The notes under the pieces were generated by a model. It ran no database searches. It saw only the letters and a program-made list of their open reading frames with translations, and was not told the DNA's origin. This document shows, piece by piece, positions 17,062-26,802 of a stretch of DNA of 64,000 nt (position 1 is the stretch's first letter; every line of letters starts with the position of its first letter). Made by a program: the position numbers and the translations under genes. The DNA is taken from the NCBI RefSeq assembly GCF_019458805.1, contig NZ_JAIBOA010000006.1:1-64000 (forward strand). Direction: 5' to 3'. Origin of the DNA: Actinomadura parmotrematis. GTDB lineage: Bacteria; Actinomycetota; Actinomycetes; Streptosporangiales; Streptosporangiaceae.

Positions 17062-18011
17062 GGCCGCTCCTCCCGCTCGGGGCGGTCCGGCCAGACGCCC
17101 ACATGGTCGGTGTCCAGGGTCAGCCGGACCCGGTCGCGCATCCCGAGCGGCCCGGTGAAGTCGCGCGGCAGCTGCACCCGCCCCGACCGGTCCAGCACCG
17201 CGTACTCGGTGCTCACCCGCGCCCCGTCCCGCTCGGCCCGGCGGATCTCGCTCGCCGTGCGGCCGTCGCGGATCGCGACCGTCCGGTCCACCTGCTCGGC
17301 GACCTGCGCGTCGTGCGTGACGATCACCGTGGTGGTGCCGAGCTCCCGGTTGACGTGCCGCAGCGCGTCGAACACCTCGCCCGCCGTCGCGCTGTCCAGC
17401 TCCCCGGTCGGCTCGTCCGCCAGCACCACCTGCGGCCGGTTCGCGACCGCCACCGCGATCGCGACGCGCTGCTGCTGCCCGCCCGACAGCTCCGCCGGGC
17501 GCCGCCCCGCGAGATCGGCGACGCCGAGCACGTCCAGCAGCTCGGCGGCGCGCTCCCGCCGCCCCTTGCGGCCCGCGAGCCGCATCGGCAGCTCCACGTT
17601 CTGCCCCGCCGTCAGGTACGGCAGCAGGTTGCGGGCCGTCTGCTGCCACACGAACCCGACCTGCTCGCGGCGGAACCGCAGCCGCTCCTTCGCGCCCATC
17701 GTCAAGAGGTCGGCGCCCGCCACCCGCGCCACCCCCGCCGTCGGCACGTCCAGCCCCGACAGGATGTTCAGCAGCGTCGACTTGCCCGACCCCGACGCGC
17801 CGACGATCGCGACGAGCTCGCCCGGCTCCACCAGCAGGTCCAGGCCCTGCAGCGCGACGACCTCGACGCCCTCGGTCTTGTAGATGCGCACCAGGCCGTC
17901 GCAGACGATGTGCGCGCCCTCCCCGTACGCCGGGCCGGACGCGGTCGCGCGCCGCTCCAGCTCGGCGAGGTCGGGCTCGGCCTCGGCCTGCCCCATCGAC
18001 GGTTCGGTCAC
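17058..18011 (-). CDS. ABC transporter ATPase (MacB/LolD type) with extended ends
   Basis: A 317-residue ATPase. After about 35 extra N-terminal residues come Walker A GASGSGKST, Q-loop VWQQTARNLLP, signature LSGGQQQRVAIAVAVA, Walker B VVLADEPTGELDS and H-loop VTHD. About 55 residues follow the core, including a short segment (TEYAVLDRSGRVQLPRDF) that looks like an AbrB/OB-like beta piece. GTG 18011 overlaps the TGA of the permease (GTGA). An internal ATG six codons in is an alternative. Two different ATPases in one operon suggest a heterodimeric engine for the two permeases. Confidence -1.
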   Translation of the reverse strand: MTEPSMGQAEAEPDLAELERRATASGPAYGEGAHIVCDGLVRIYKTEGVEVVALQGLDLLVEPGELVAIVGASGSGKSTLLNILSGLDVPTAGVARVAGADLLTMGAKERLRFRREQVGFVWQQTARNLLPYLTAGQNVELPMRLAGRKGRRERAAELLDVLGVADLAGRRPAELSGGQQQRVAIAVAVANRPQVVLADEPTGELDSATAGEVFDALRHVNRELGTTTVIVTHDAQVAEQVDRTVAIRDGRTASEIRRAERDGARVSTEYAVLDRSGRVQLPRDFTGPLGMRDRVRLTLDTDHVGVWPDRPEREERP

Positions 18012-20653
18012 CCCTCGTCCTCCGTTCTCAGCACGGCGCCCAGCCTGTCGCGGGCGTCGAAGGCGGCGTCCACCGCGACGGCCGCCGCGGCCGCCAGCAG
18101 CAGCGCGCCGCCGAGCACCGCCGACGCCACCGGGTCCACCGCGAACGCCGGCACCGTGAACCCGGCCGTGTAGGGCCGCAGGTCCACCAGCGGCCCGGCG
18201 ATCACCGGCAGCAGGACGCCGAGCGCCCAGCCCGCCACCGCCGCCACCAGCAGCACCGGCGCGACCTCCATGACGGCGAGGGCGCGCCGCCCCCGCCGCC
18301 CGAACCCGAGCACTTGCAGATGCGCCACCGACCGTGCGCGCGCACGAGCCCCCACCACCAGCATCAGCCCGACCGTGAGGATCCCGCAAAGCGCCGCAGC
18401 GACCACCCCGTCGCGGAACGCGTCGTGCACCACCGCGATCAGCGGCAGCGCCGCCAGCTCCCGGTGAGCGTCCGCGCGGGTCCGCACCGTCAGCGTCGCC
18501 CGCGCCCACTCCGGCGTCACCTCCGCCGCCGCCGCGCGGAGCGCCCGCCCGTCGACGTGCTCGCCCGCGGCCAGCACCATCGTCGGCGGCGCCTGCCCGG
18601 CGATCGTCCGCGACGACTCCAGCGTCCCGTACGGCACGATCACCAGCGGGTCGCCCGGCGGCTGCCCCGGGAAACCACGGGCGGGCGTCACCGTCGCCAG
18701 GTCCACCGTCACCGCGTCCTGCTGGCTCAGCACGTACGGGCCGCCCCCGCCGCCGGCGTCCCGCAGCGCCGCGGGCGTCGCGAGCGCGCCGCCCTTGGCC
18801 CCGCCCACCGGGACGAACTCGCGCGCACCGCCCGCGAGGCGCCGGTAGGCGGCCAGATCGACCTGCACGACGGTGACCTGCGCGCCCGACGTGAAGCTCG
18901 CCCGGGTCTTCAGGTTGGCGTTCGCGACGACCTGCGCGCCGATCGCGTCCGTGACCCCCGGCACCCTCTTGACGCGGTCGACGGCGTGCAGGTCCAGGCC
19001 GTCCGCCGCGACCACCGCGTCCGCGCCGACCTTCTGCCACGCGGCGCGCTCCTGGCCCTCGCCGAGCGCCAGCCGGACGCTCGCGGTGAACCCCGCGAGC
19101 GCCGCCGCGAGGAGCAGCACCACCAGCGGCAGCGCCGACACCAGGCCGCCGCGCGCGGCCCGCGCCACCCCGAGGAACGCGACCGCCGACCGGCCGCGCC
19201 GCAGCGCCCGCGCCAGCAGCCGCAGCGGGAACGGGTAGACGTGCAGCACGACCAGCCCCGCCGCGACCGCGAGCAGCACCGGCATCGCCGACACCAGCGG
19301 ATCGGCGCCGAGCTCGGCCTGCCCGGCCGCGCCGCGCTGCCGCGCCACCACCGCCGCGGCCACCGCCAGCACCGCGACCAGCGCCTCCAGCACCAGCCGC
19401 CGCCGCGACGGCCGCGCCGTGTCCTCCGCCCGCCGGGGCGGCGCCGGCCGCCCGCCGTTCGCGCGGACCGCCAGCACCGGCGGCAGCGCCACCACCAGCG
19501 CCGCCACCGCCACGACGAGCGGCACCGCCGCACCTGGCAGCGTCCCCGCGACCGCCGTGCCGACCAGCAGCCCCGCCGCCGCGCCCGGCACCACGCCGAG
19601 CGCCGCGAGGCCCGCCGACGGCACCGCGAGCTGCCGCAGCGACGCGCCCCGCGCCCGCATCAGCGCCAGCGACGGCCGCAACCGGTCCGCCAGCAGCCCC
19701 GCCACGAGCAGCCCCGCACCCGCGCCGAGCGCCACCAGGCCGCCGGTGACCAGGCCGATCAGCACCTTCGCCGTCCGCAACTGCGCCAGATGCGCCGCGA
19801 CGCGCTCGTCCAGCACCGTCACCACCTGGAGCCCGCCCGCCTGCCCCGCCACCGCCGTCCGGAACGCCTGCACGTCACCCGGCAGCCGCGCCGCCCGGTC
19901 GTTCGTCACCTCGCCCGGCCGCGCCGGGAACCGCCACGAGTAGACGAGCGCGTGGTTCACGCCGGCGGTGAACGCCCGGTAGGCGCCCGCGTCCATCAGC
20001 AGCCCGATCCGGTCGGCCAGCGTCCCCTCCCGGTCGAAGACCACCTGCTGCGCCTTCAGCAGCCCGCCGTTCACCGCCCAGAACGGATCCCTCGCGTCCA
20101 CCGGCGCGTACAGCCCCGACACCCGCACCCGCTGCGCCACCGGCGGCTGCCCGAGCGGCGGCTTCTCCTCGGCCACCTCCAGCGTCGACCCGACCCGGTA
20201 CCCGAACGCCGCCGCGTCCGCCGCCGACATCGCCACCTGCGGCAGCCCGTCCCGCGACGCCGCCGGCCCGCCCGCCACGAACCGCACGCGCCGCGCGGCG
20301 TCCGGCGACCACTCCAGCTGCGCCAGCCGCGGCTTGGAGAACTCGCCCGCGACCCCGAACCGGCCCGTCGTCACCGCCGCCTCCGGCGCCCCGACCACCG
20401 AGGCGAGCGTCCGCGGCAGCGCCCCCCGCCACACGCGCGTCCGCGCGTCGAGCGTCCGCTCGTCCGGTATCACCGTCCGCCCCGTCCGCGACTCGGCGTT
20501 GCCGGTCACCACGACGTCGGTGCCCCGCACCGCCGCCACGGCCGCCCGGTCGTACCCGTCCTCCAGCGCCGCCGGCACCAGCACCGCCGCCAGCGCCGCC
20601 ACGAACGCCGCCACCGCCAACCCCACCACCGGAGCCCACTGCGCTCTACCCAT
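18008..20653 (-). CDS. FtsX-like ABC permease
   Basis: An 881-residue permease with one N-terminal membrane helix, a large extracellular region (MacB periplasmic-core-like), a block of about six to seven membrane helices in the middle and a second FtsX cluster near the C-terminus. This is the ten-helix double FtsX layout. I chose ATG 20653 (MGRAQWAP) because GGAG stands about seven bases upstream and because sequence above it is repeat DNA. The ribosome site and the first codons ATGGGTAGAGCG are themselves part of the repeat unit that recurs upstream at 20770. Its partner permease (21182-24394) lies beyond the repeat array. Confidence -1.
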   Translation of the reverse strand: MGRAQWAPVVGLAVAAFVAALAAVLVPAALEDGYDRAAVAAVRGTDVVVTGNAESRTGRTVIPDERTLDARTRVWRGALPRTLASVVGAPEAAVTTGRFGVAGEFSKPRLAQLEWSPDAARRVRFVAGGPAASRDGLPQVAMSAADAAAFGYRVGSTLEVAEEKPPLGQPPVAQRVRVSGLYAPVDARDPFWAVNGGLLKAQQVVFDREGTLADRIGLLMDAGAYRAFTAGVNHALVYSWRFPARPGEVTNDRAARLPGDVQAFRTAVAGQAGGLQVVTVLDERVAAHLAQLRTAKVLIGLVTGGLVALGAGAGLLVAGLLADRLRPSLALMRARGASLRQLAVPSAGLAALGVVPGAAAGLLVGTAVAGTLPGAAVPLVVAVAALVVALPPVLAVRANGGRPAPPRRAEDTARPSRRRLVLEALVAVLAVAAAVVARQRGAAGQAELGADPLVSAMPVLLAVAAGLVVLHVYPFPLRLLARALRRGRSAVAFLGVARAARGGLVSALPLVVLLLAAALAGFTASVRLALGEGQERAAWQKVGADAVVAADGLDLHAVDRVKRVPGVTDAIGAQVVANANLKTRASFTSGAQVTVVQVDLAAYRRLAGGAREFVPVGGAKGGALATPAALRDAGGGGGPYVLSQQDAVTVDLATVTPARGFPGQPPGDPLVIVPYGTLESSRTIAGQAPPTMVLAAGEHVDGRALRAAAAEVTPEWARATLTVRTRADAHRELAALPLIAVVHDAFRDGVVAAALCGILTVGLMLVVGARARARSVAHLQVLGFGRRGRRALAVMEVAPVLLVAAVAGWALGVLLPVIAGPLVDLRPYTAGFTVPAFAVDPVASAVLGGALLLAAAAAVAVDAAFDARDRLGAVLRTEDEG

Positions 20654-21180
20654 GGCCTCGCTCCGCTCGGCGGCGAGCGGGCGCTTCACGCGCCGTCTTC
20701 CCTCGTCGCTCCAGTCGCAGGCTCCCTACGCTCCTCAGTCCAGACGACGCGCGCCCGCTCGCTCTACCCATGGCCTCGCTCCGCTCGGCGGCGACGGCCG
20801 CTTTGCGCGGCGGCTTCCCTCGTCGCTCTGGTCGCTTCGCTCCCGGCGCTCCTCAGTCCAGCCACCGCGCGGCCGTCGCTCGTACTCATGGCCTCGCTCC
20901 GCTCGGCGCGGGCGCTTCACGCGCCGTCTTCCCTCGTCGCTCCAGTCGCAGGCTCGCGGTGCTCATCTGCCTCGCCTCCGCTCGGCGGCGGGCGGCCGCT
21001 TCACGCGCCGTCTTCCCTCCTCGCTCCGGTCGCAGGCTCCCTGCGCTCGTCAGTCCAGACGACGCGCGGCCGCCCACGCTCCTCAGTCCAGACGACGCGC
21101 GCCCGCTCGCGGTGCTCATGGCCTCGCCTCCGCTCGGCGACGGCCGCTTTGCGCGGCCGCTCGCGGTACCCGACCGCCGG
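20640..21180. repeat. Array of about five degenerate 118-bp tandem repeats
   Basis: The motif ATGGCCTCGCTCCGCTCGG recurs at 20652, 20770 and 20888 (period exactly 118), with diverged copies starting near 20964 and 21118. Each unit carries CTCCGCTCGGCGG, then a short hairpin, then TTCCCTCGTCGCTC, CAGTCGCAGGCTC and CTCAGTCCAGACGACGCGCG. The hairpin is GGCGC-TTCAC-GCGCC in copies 1 and 3 but GGCCGC-TTT-GCGCGGC in copies 2 and 5. On the transcribed (minus) strand every unit ends in GGAGCGAGGCCATG, which is a ribosome site and a start codon. The array fills the gap between two permease genes and is probably in their mRNA. Confidence -1.
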
Positions 21181-21181
21181 C

Positions 21182-24100
21182 TCACAGCGCGTCCCCTTCC
21201 CGCAGGTCGGCGCCGAGGCCGCGGCGGCGCAGGGCCGCGATCAGCGGGGCCAGCACCAGCGCCAGCACCGCCGTCACGCCCGCCGCCATCGCCGCCACCA
21301 GCGGCCACGGCACGATCAGGTCGGCCGGCGGGTACGGCTCGCCCGCCTGCACCGTCAGCACGATGTGCGGCACGTCCAGCCACGCCACCACCAGCCCGAG
21401 CAGCAGCCCGCCGAGCACCCCGACACCGACCAGGAACGCCTGCTCGACCGCGAGCATCCCGGCCACCTGCCCCGGCCGCACGCCGAGCGCCCGCAGCACG
21501 GTGAACTCCCGCCCCCGCTCCTGCACCGCCACCGTCGCGTTCACCGTGAACGCCACCACCGCGAACGCCAGCGCCGCCACGAACCCCAGGATCAGCGCGC
21601 CCTGCAGCGCCACGCCGAGCGGCGCGTCCCGCAGCTCGTGCCGGAGCGCCGCCCGGTCCGCGAGCACCTCGCCGCGCGAGCGGTCCGCCGCGACCGCGGC
21701 CGCCGCCGGGCCCGTCCGGCCGCCCGCCGCCGCCATCCACCACTCGGTGACGCGCGTCGTGCCCGGATCGGCCGCCGCGACCGCGGCGCGGTGGTCGGCG
21801 AGCGCCGGCAGGTCCACCAGCACCCCGAGCCGCCCCGCGACCCCCGGCAGCGCCGGCACCACCCCGACGACCCGCACCGGCTGCGACCCGTACGCGGTGC
21901 CGACCGTCACCGTTCCGCCCCGCTTCACCCGCGCCCGCTCAGCGAGCCCGGCGGTCACGACGCCCGCCACCGGCGCCGGCGTCGACACCGACCCGGCCTC
22001 CGCGTGGGCGGGCGGCGCGGCCGTGGTCAGCATCGCGTGCGCCGTCGCGCCCGTCGTCGCCGCCCAGCTCTCCTGCCTGCGCTGCCCCACCGCCGGGATC
22101 CGCATCCGCAGCACGTCGCCCGCGGGCAGCGACCGCTCCCACACGGGCTTCGGCGGCTGCGTCTCCCACAGTCCCGTGTTGTCCACGAACACGTCCTGGC
22201 CCGCCCCCGCGGGCGGCCTCGCCGCGCCGCCGTCGCCGCGCAGCGCCGTCACCTCCAGGGTGATCGTCCCGTCGTTCGGCGCGTTGTCGTCGTAGGGGAA
22301 GTGCATCCCGCGCAGCGCCAGCGGGAACGCCGTCCCGGCCGCCACCGGCACCGCCACCGTCCGCGTCCGCCCGTCCGCGCGGATGCCCTTCAGGTCGGCG
22401 CGGAACGTGTGCCCGCGACCGTCGACCATCGTCGCCCACACCGCGATCGGCCCGCCGGCCTTCCCCGCCGCCCGCACGTCGAAGCGCAGCTCGCGGGGCC
22501 GCCCCGGCACCACGGCCAGCGCGGCCCGCTGGGAGTCAGGCAGCTCGCCGAGCCGCAGGTCGCGCTCCAGCGACGGCCGGACGCGGAGCAGCGGCGCGAG
22601 CCGCCGGGCGTCCACCGCGAGCAGCGCCGCGGTGTCGGTACCGACCTCCACGTCCTGCCGGTACACCCCGGCGAGCCCCGTGACTCCCGGCAGCGTCGCG
22701 TACCGCGACGCGGACGCCGCCCCGGCTCCGCCCTCGTCGGGCACCGCGACCCGCAGGTCCGTGCCCGCCTGGAAATCGGCCTGGTCGAGCTGCGACGACC
22801 GCCAGGTCGCCATCGTCGTCACCGACAGCACCCCGACCGCCATCGCCATGATCAGCAGCAGGGCGGGCCCGGTGTAGCGCAGCCGGCGCCGCCCGACCTG
22901 CCGCGCGCCGAGCGCCGCCGCGAGCCCCCGCCCGCGCGCCGTCGCGAGCTCCACGAGCCGCGACGTCGCCGGGACCAGCCGCAGCAGCAGCGTCCCGCCC
23001 GCGAGCAGCGCGAGCGCGGGCGCCGACACGATCAGCGGGTCGATCGACCCCGTCGCCGCGCCCCCGTACCGGGTGAGCTGCCACACCCCGATCCCCGCCA
23101 CGACCAGCAGCGCCAGATCGGCGCCGGTGCCGCGCAGCGCCCCGCGCCGCGGCCGCCCGATCCCGCTCTGCGCCTCCACGAACGTCCGCGACGCCCCGTT
23201 CAGCGTCGGCCCGGCCAGCAGCAGCGCGCAGACCACCGCCGCCGCCACCGAAACGACCCACAGCGGCCCGAGCGGCCCGGCGTCCAGCCGCAGCCCCGCC
23301 GCCCGCACCGCGGGCGTCCGCCCCGCCAGCGCCAGCAGCGGACCCGCGAGCAGCGGCCCGAACAGCGCGCCCGGCGCCGCGATCAGCAGCCCCTCCGCCA
23401 GCGTCAGCCCGCCGATCTGCCGGAGCGACGCGCCGCGCGTCCGCAGCAGCGCCACCTCCGCCCGCCGGTGGTCGGCGAGCAGCCGCGCCACCAGCACCAG
23501 CGCGTACCCGGCGAGCAGCATGAGCTGCAGCACCGGCATCAGCATCGTGGACCGCGCGACGAGCACCGCCCGCCCGAGCTGCTCGGTCTGGTCGGGCAGC
23601 CCCGTCACCGTCCGGTAGTCGGGGTCCTGGACGGCCGCCGCGCGCCGCCCGAGCGCCGTCAGCCCGCCCGCGTCGATCCGCCCGAGATCGGGCAGCACCT
23701 TCCAGCGCACCTCGACCGGCGCCGCCGTGAACCGCCGCGCGAACACCTCCGGCCGCACCACCAGCGGCCCGTACGTCGTGTACCCGAGCCGCTCGACGCC
23801 CTCGACGGCGAGCCGGTCGTCCCGCCAGAAGTAGTCGTCGGACCGCGCCGAGAAGATCCCGCTGACCCGCACCTTCACCACGGACGACCGGTCGACCCGC
23901 CCCCGCAGCGTCAGCGTGTCCCCGACGCCCAGCTTGAGCGCCTTGGCGGCGCCCGACGGCACCACCGCCTGCACATCGGCGCCCGCCGCAGGCCAGCTCC
24001 CCGCCACCAGCCGCGCGTGAGCTTCGATCCCCCCGTAGGTGGCGAAGACCGTCAGATCGGGCTTGCTCCCCCCGCCCGGCAGGGCGTACGAGTCGCTCCG

Positions 24101-24394
24101 CGCGCTCGCCGAGATCGACAGCGGCACGTCCCGGTACACCGGCTTCAGCAGCGCCCGCACCTTGCCCTGCGCCGCGTCCCACCCGCCGCCCGGCACGGTC
24201 GCGGTCACCCGCGTCCCCACCCGGTCGAAGTCGGACCGCTCCAGCGTCCGCCGCAGCCCGTCCCGCGTCACCGACCCGCTGTACCCGACCAGCGCGGCCA
24301 GCACCGTCGCCGCGAACAGCACCGTCGCGCACGCGGCGAGCACCACGGCCCGGTCCCGGACCATCCTCCTGGCGACAAACCCTGGCTGCGACAT
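21182..24394 (-). CDS. FtsX-like ABC permease, large
   Basis: A 1070-residue permease and the first gene of the operon. An N-terminal membrane helix (AVVLAACATVLFAATVLAALVG) is followed by a large external domain, a central bundle of helices, a second external domain and a C-terminal FtsX domain of about four helices. It resembles the 881-residue permease in layout, so the two are probably paralogues forming a heterodimeric channel with the two downstream ATPases. ATG 24394 lies eight bases after a -10 hexamer, so the mRNA is nearly leaderless. The C-terminus ends just before the repeat array. Confidence -1.
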   Translation of the reverse strand: MSQPGFVARRMVRDRAVVLAACATVLFAATVLAALVGYSGSVTRDGLRRTLERSDFDRVGTRVTATVPGGGWDAAQGKVRALLKPVYRDVPLSISASARSDSYALPGGGSKPDLTVFATYGGIEAHARLVAGSWPAAGADVQAVVPSGAAKALKLGVGDTLTLRGRVDRSSVVKVRVSGIFSARSDDYFWRDDRLAVEGVERLGYTTYGPLVVRPEVFARRFTAAPVEVRWKVLPDLGRIDAGGLTALGRRAAAVQDPDYRTVTGLPDQTEQLGRAVLVARSTMLMPVLQLMLLAGYALVLVARLLADHRRAEVALLRTRGASLRQIGGLTLAEGLLIAAPGALFGPLLAGPLLALAGRTPAVRAAGLRLDAGPLGPLWVVSVAAAVVCALLLAGPTLNGASRTFVEAQSGIGRPRRGALRGTGADLALLVVAGIGVWQLTRYGGAATGSIDPLIVSAPALALLAGGTLLLRLVPATSRLVELATARGRGLAAALGARQVGRRRLRYTGPALLLIMAMAVGVLSVTTMATWRSSQLDQADFQAGTDLRVAVPDEGGAGAASASRYATLPGVTGLAGVYRQDVEVGTDTAALLAVDARRLAPLLRVRPSLERDLRLGELPDSQRAALAVVPGRPRELRFDVRAAGKAGGPIAVWATMVDGRGHTFRADLKGIRADGRTRTVAVPVAAGTAFPLALRGMHFPYDDNAPNDGTITLEVTALRGDGGAARPPAGAGQDVFVDNTGLWETQPPKPVWERSLPAGDVLRMRIPAVGQRRQESWAATTGATAHAMLTTAAPPAHAEAGSVSTPAPVAGVVTAGLAERARVKRGGTVTVGTAYGSQPVRVVGVVPALPGVAGRLGVLVDLPALADHRAAVAAADPGTTRVTEWWMAAAGGRTGPAAAAVAADRSRGEVLADRAALRHELRDAPLGVALQGALILGFVAALAFAVVAFTVNATVAVQERGREFTVLRALGVRPGQVAGMLAVEQAFLVGVGVLGGLLLGLVVAWLDVPHIVLTVQAGEPYPPADLIVPWPLVAAMAAGVTAVLALVLAPLIAALRRRGLGADLREGDAL

Positions 24395-24402
24395 CCCCAG
24401 GG

Positions 24403-24431
24403 ATCATCCAGTAAGTCCCAGGTCAGGACAA
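24403..24431 (-). promoter_or_regulatory. Promoter of the FtsX/ABC operon
   Basis: On the minus strand TTGTCC (24426-24431), a 17-bp spacer and GATGAT (24403-24408) precede the ATG at 24394 by eight bases. The spacing fits a sigma70-type promoter giving an almost leaderless mRNA. Confidence -1.
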
Positions 24432-24610
24432 CCTTCCCGAGTCCCTATCTTCTCCCCGCGAACTCCCTACCTCCCCCCGCCGACCCCTCTTGATCTTGTG
24501 CGATGGCCCCCGCCCGTCCGCAACCGGCCACTTCCCGGCAAGGCGTGACGCACCCCCGCGATCCGCCGTTGCCCCACCGTCCGGACGCCCCTGCGGCGAG
24601 GATCGCGCGT

Positions 24611-25573
24611 ATGGGCTTTCCGTTGATGAAAGGCTTCGACCACATCCAGGTGGCCGCCGACCTCGACCCGGTGGCCGCGGCCCGCGACGCCGAACTGGGC
24701 GAGCGGATGCGGGCGTTCTCGAAGCTGTTCCCGGCCGACAAGCCGGACTTCGGCTTCGCGATCCAGACCGGCGGCGAGTGGCGGATCGGCCACGTCGGCT
24801 GCAACGACCCGCAGGGCACGGGCATCTCCCTGGCCGCCCACCTGCGGCTCTCCGCCCGCGAGGAGCCCGACCCCAGGACGGCCGCCGGGCTGAACGCCGT
24901 CGCGCGGAAGCTGGACCCCGAGGACGGCAGGCCGTCCGGCAAGGGCGAATGGGAGATCGGCGACCGCCGCTACCGGCGCATCCGGATCGAGCGGGTCACC
25001 CTCATCCACCGCGACAAGGGGATGGAACCGCCCCGCGCCACCGACACCGACCCGCCCGACGAGGCGCGCCTCCTGCACGACCACCCCATCGACCCGACCG
25101 CCCCCTGCGGCCAGTGGGACGCGCAGCTCCGCCTCAACCTGGCCGGCTACCGGCCGATCCCCGGCCTGCTCCCCGAGGACGTCGAGCTCGACGCCCGCCA
25201 CGCCGTCACGGCCTGCCCCGGCATCGTCGTCCTCCCGCCCGACTTCACGGTCGTCGAAGTCCTCGCCCCGGGCAGCTGGAAGCCGTTCACCAGCGGCGAG
25301 GGCCCGGGCCTCGCCCGCGACGCCCTCGCCGGCTACTTCACCGAGGTCCTGCCCCGCCTCCGCGAGTTCCAGGGCGACCCCCCGACCCCCGACGAGCGCG
25401 AGCGCTGGGCCGGGGCCGCCGCCGCGATCCGCGACGCCCCCGGCCCCGACTTCCACGCGGACGGCCGCCACTTCCGCACCGTCCGCGTCATCCGCTTCCT
25501 CCGCCTCGGCCGCGACGGCCCCGAGGGCCTCCGCCCCACCGACCCCGACCAGTACGACTGGACCCCCGAATAG
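24611..25573 (+). CDS. DUF5954 family protein
   Basis: A 320-residue cytoplasmic protein that I match to DUF5954, known from Streptomyces and relatives and of unknown function. Typical features are WEIGDRRYRRIRIERVTLI in the middle and a near repeat of it at the end (DFHADGRHFRTVRVIRFLRLGRDGPEGLRPTDPD), so the protein contains two related halves. Charged Arg-Asp-Pro-rich ends are usual. The ATG at 24611 has GCGAGG about nine bases upstream. It is divergent from the ABC operon, with which it shares a 216-bp intergenic region. Confidence -1.
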   Translation: MGFPLMKGFDHIQVAADLDPVAAARDAELGERMRAFSKLFPADKPDFGFAIQTGGEWRIGHVGCNDPQGTGISLAAHLRLSAREEPDPRTAAGLNAVARKLDPEDGRPSGKGEWEIGDRRYRRIRIERVTLIHRDKGMEPPRATDTDPPDEARLLHDHPIDPTAPCGQWDAQLRLNLAGYRPIPGLLPEDVELDARHAVTACPGIVVLPPDFTVVEVLAPGSWKPFTSGEGPGLARDALAGYFTEVLPRLREFQGDPPTPDERERWAGAAAAIRDAPGPDFHADGRHFRTVRVIRFLRLGRDGPEGLRPTDPDQYDWTPE

Positions 25574-25597
25574 CCCGCCCACGCCGGTGAACGGCCG

Positions 25598-26620
25598 TCA
25601 GCGCCAGCCGAGTTCGGGCGCCACGTGGGTCAGGATGCTCTCCAGAACGTGGGCGTTGTAGTCGACCCCGAGCTGGTTGGGGACGGTGAGCAGCAGGGTG
25701 TCGGCGGCCTGGACGGCCTCGTCCTCGGCGAGCTGCTTCACCAGCACGTCCGGCTCGGCCGCGTACGAGCGCCCGAAGATCGCCCGGGTGCTCTCGTCGA
25801 TCATCCCGATCTGGTCGCCCGAGTCGGCGCTGCGCCCGAAGTAGGCACGGTCCAGGTCGCTGGTCAGGGCGAAAATGCTCCGGCTGACCGACACCCGCGG
25901 CTCCCGCTCGTGCCCGGCGTCCTTCCACGCCTGCCGGTACGCCTCGATCTGCTTGCGCTGCTGCACGTGCAGCGGCTCGCCCGTCTCGTCGTTCTTGAGC
26001 GTGGAACTCTGCAGGTTCATACCCAGCTCGGCCGCCCACACGGCGGTGGCGTTGGAGCCCGACCCCCACCAGATGCGGTCGAGCAACCCCTCGGAGTGCG
26101 GCTCAACACGCAGCAGCCCAGGCGGATTCGGGAACATCGGCCGCGGGTTCGGCTCGGCGAACCCCCGTCCCCGCAGCACCGTGAGCAGCACCTCGGTGTG
26201 CTTGCGCGCCATGTCGGCCTCGGTGTCGCCCTCCGACGGCTCGTACCCGAAGTACCGCCACCCGTCGACGACCTGCTCGGGCGATCCCCGGCTGATGCCG
26301 AGCTGCAGCCGCCCGCCGGAGATCAGGTCGGCGGCGCCGGCGTCCTCGGCGAAGTACATCGGGTTCTCGTACCGCATGTCGATCACGCCCGTGCCGATCT
26401 CGATGCGCGACGTCTTCGCGCCGATCGCCGCGAGCAGCGGGAACGGCGAGGCCAGCTGCCTGGCGAAGTGATGCACCCGGAAGTAGGCGCCGTCGGCGCC
26501 GAGCTCCTCGGCCGCCACCGCGAGATCGACCGACTGCAACAGCGCATCCGCCGCCGACCGCGTCCGCGACCCGGTGCCGTCACTCCAATGCCCGAACGAA
26601 AGAAACCCGATCCTCTTCAC
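25598..26620 (-). CDS. Luciferase-like (LLM class) flavin-dependent oxidoreductase
   Basis: A 340-residue TIM-barrel monooxygenase-like protein. Diagnostic stretches are RIGFLSFGHW at the start, AAEELGADGAYFRVHHFA, the flavin-site region RIEIGTGVIDMRYENPMYFAEDAGAADLISGGRLQLGISRGSPEQV and the late WWGSGSNATAVWAAELGMNLQSS. It probably uses F420H2 or FMNH2; the sequence cannot tell which. I chose the GTG at 26620 (VKRIGFLSF) because the domain begins there. It has only a G-rich stretch upstream. It is convergent with the DUF5954 gene. Confidence -1.
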   Translation of the reverse strand: MKRIGFLSFGHWSDGTGSRTRSAADALLQSVDLAVAAEELGADGAYFRVHHFARQLASPFPLLAAIGAKTSRIEIGTGVIDMRYENPMYFAEDAGAADLISGGRLQLGISRGSPEQVVDGWRYFGYEPSEGDTEADMARKHTEVLLTVLRGRGFAEPNPRPMFPNPPGLLRVEPHSEGLLDRIWWGSGSNATAVWAAELGMNLQSSTLKNDETGEPLHVQQRKQIEAYRQAWKDAGHEREPRVSVSRSIFALTSDLDRAYFGRSADSGDQIGMIDESTRAIFGRSYAAEPDVLVKQLAEDEAVQAADTLLLTVPNQLGVDYNAHVLESILTHVAPELGWR

Positions 26621-26720
26621 ACCCACCCCAACCACCCCCGCACCCGCAAGATTCCACCCGCCCCGCCCGCCCAAGACACCGCAACCTCTTCCAGCCGGAC
26701 TGCACCCACGGCTGTAAAAC

Positions 26721-26734
26721 CCTGGTTCACCAGG
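26721..26734. promoter_or_regulatory. 14-bp inverted repeat in intergenic region
   Basis: CCTGGT-TC-ACCAGG is a perfect 6-bp inverted repeat just after GTAAAAC, midway between the divergent flavin oxidoreductase gene and the frameshifted gene. It could be an operator; nothing else supports this. Confidence -1.
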
Positions 26735-26802
26735 CGCGTCTCATCAGTGCTGTATCGGCGGGACGTCGGCATCGACATGTCGGCACGAAAGATAGGAGCG
26801 GA

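Noticed and set aside
20735..20920. Small minus-strand open frames inside the repeat array
   Set aside because: They arise because each repeat has an ATG. There is no codon bias, although translation of leader peptides cannot be excluded.
20640..21180. CRISPR array
   Set aside because: Unit length is 118 bp with degenerate whole-unit similarity rather than short identical repeats with unique spacers, and no cas genes are present.
18314..24493. Plus-strand open frame of more than 2000 codons opposite the ABC operon
   Set aside because: Composition is Arg/His/Pro/Gln-rich with no domain, an antisense artefact of GC-rich permease and ATPase genes.
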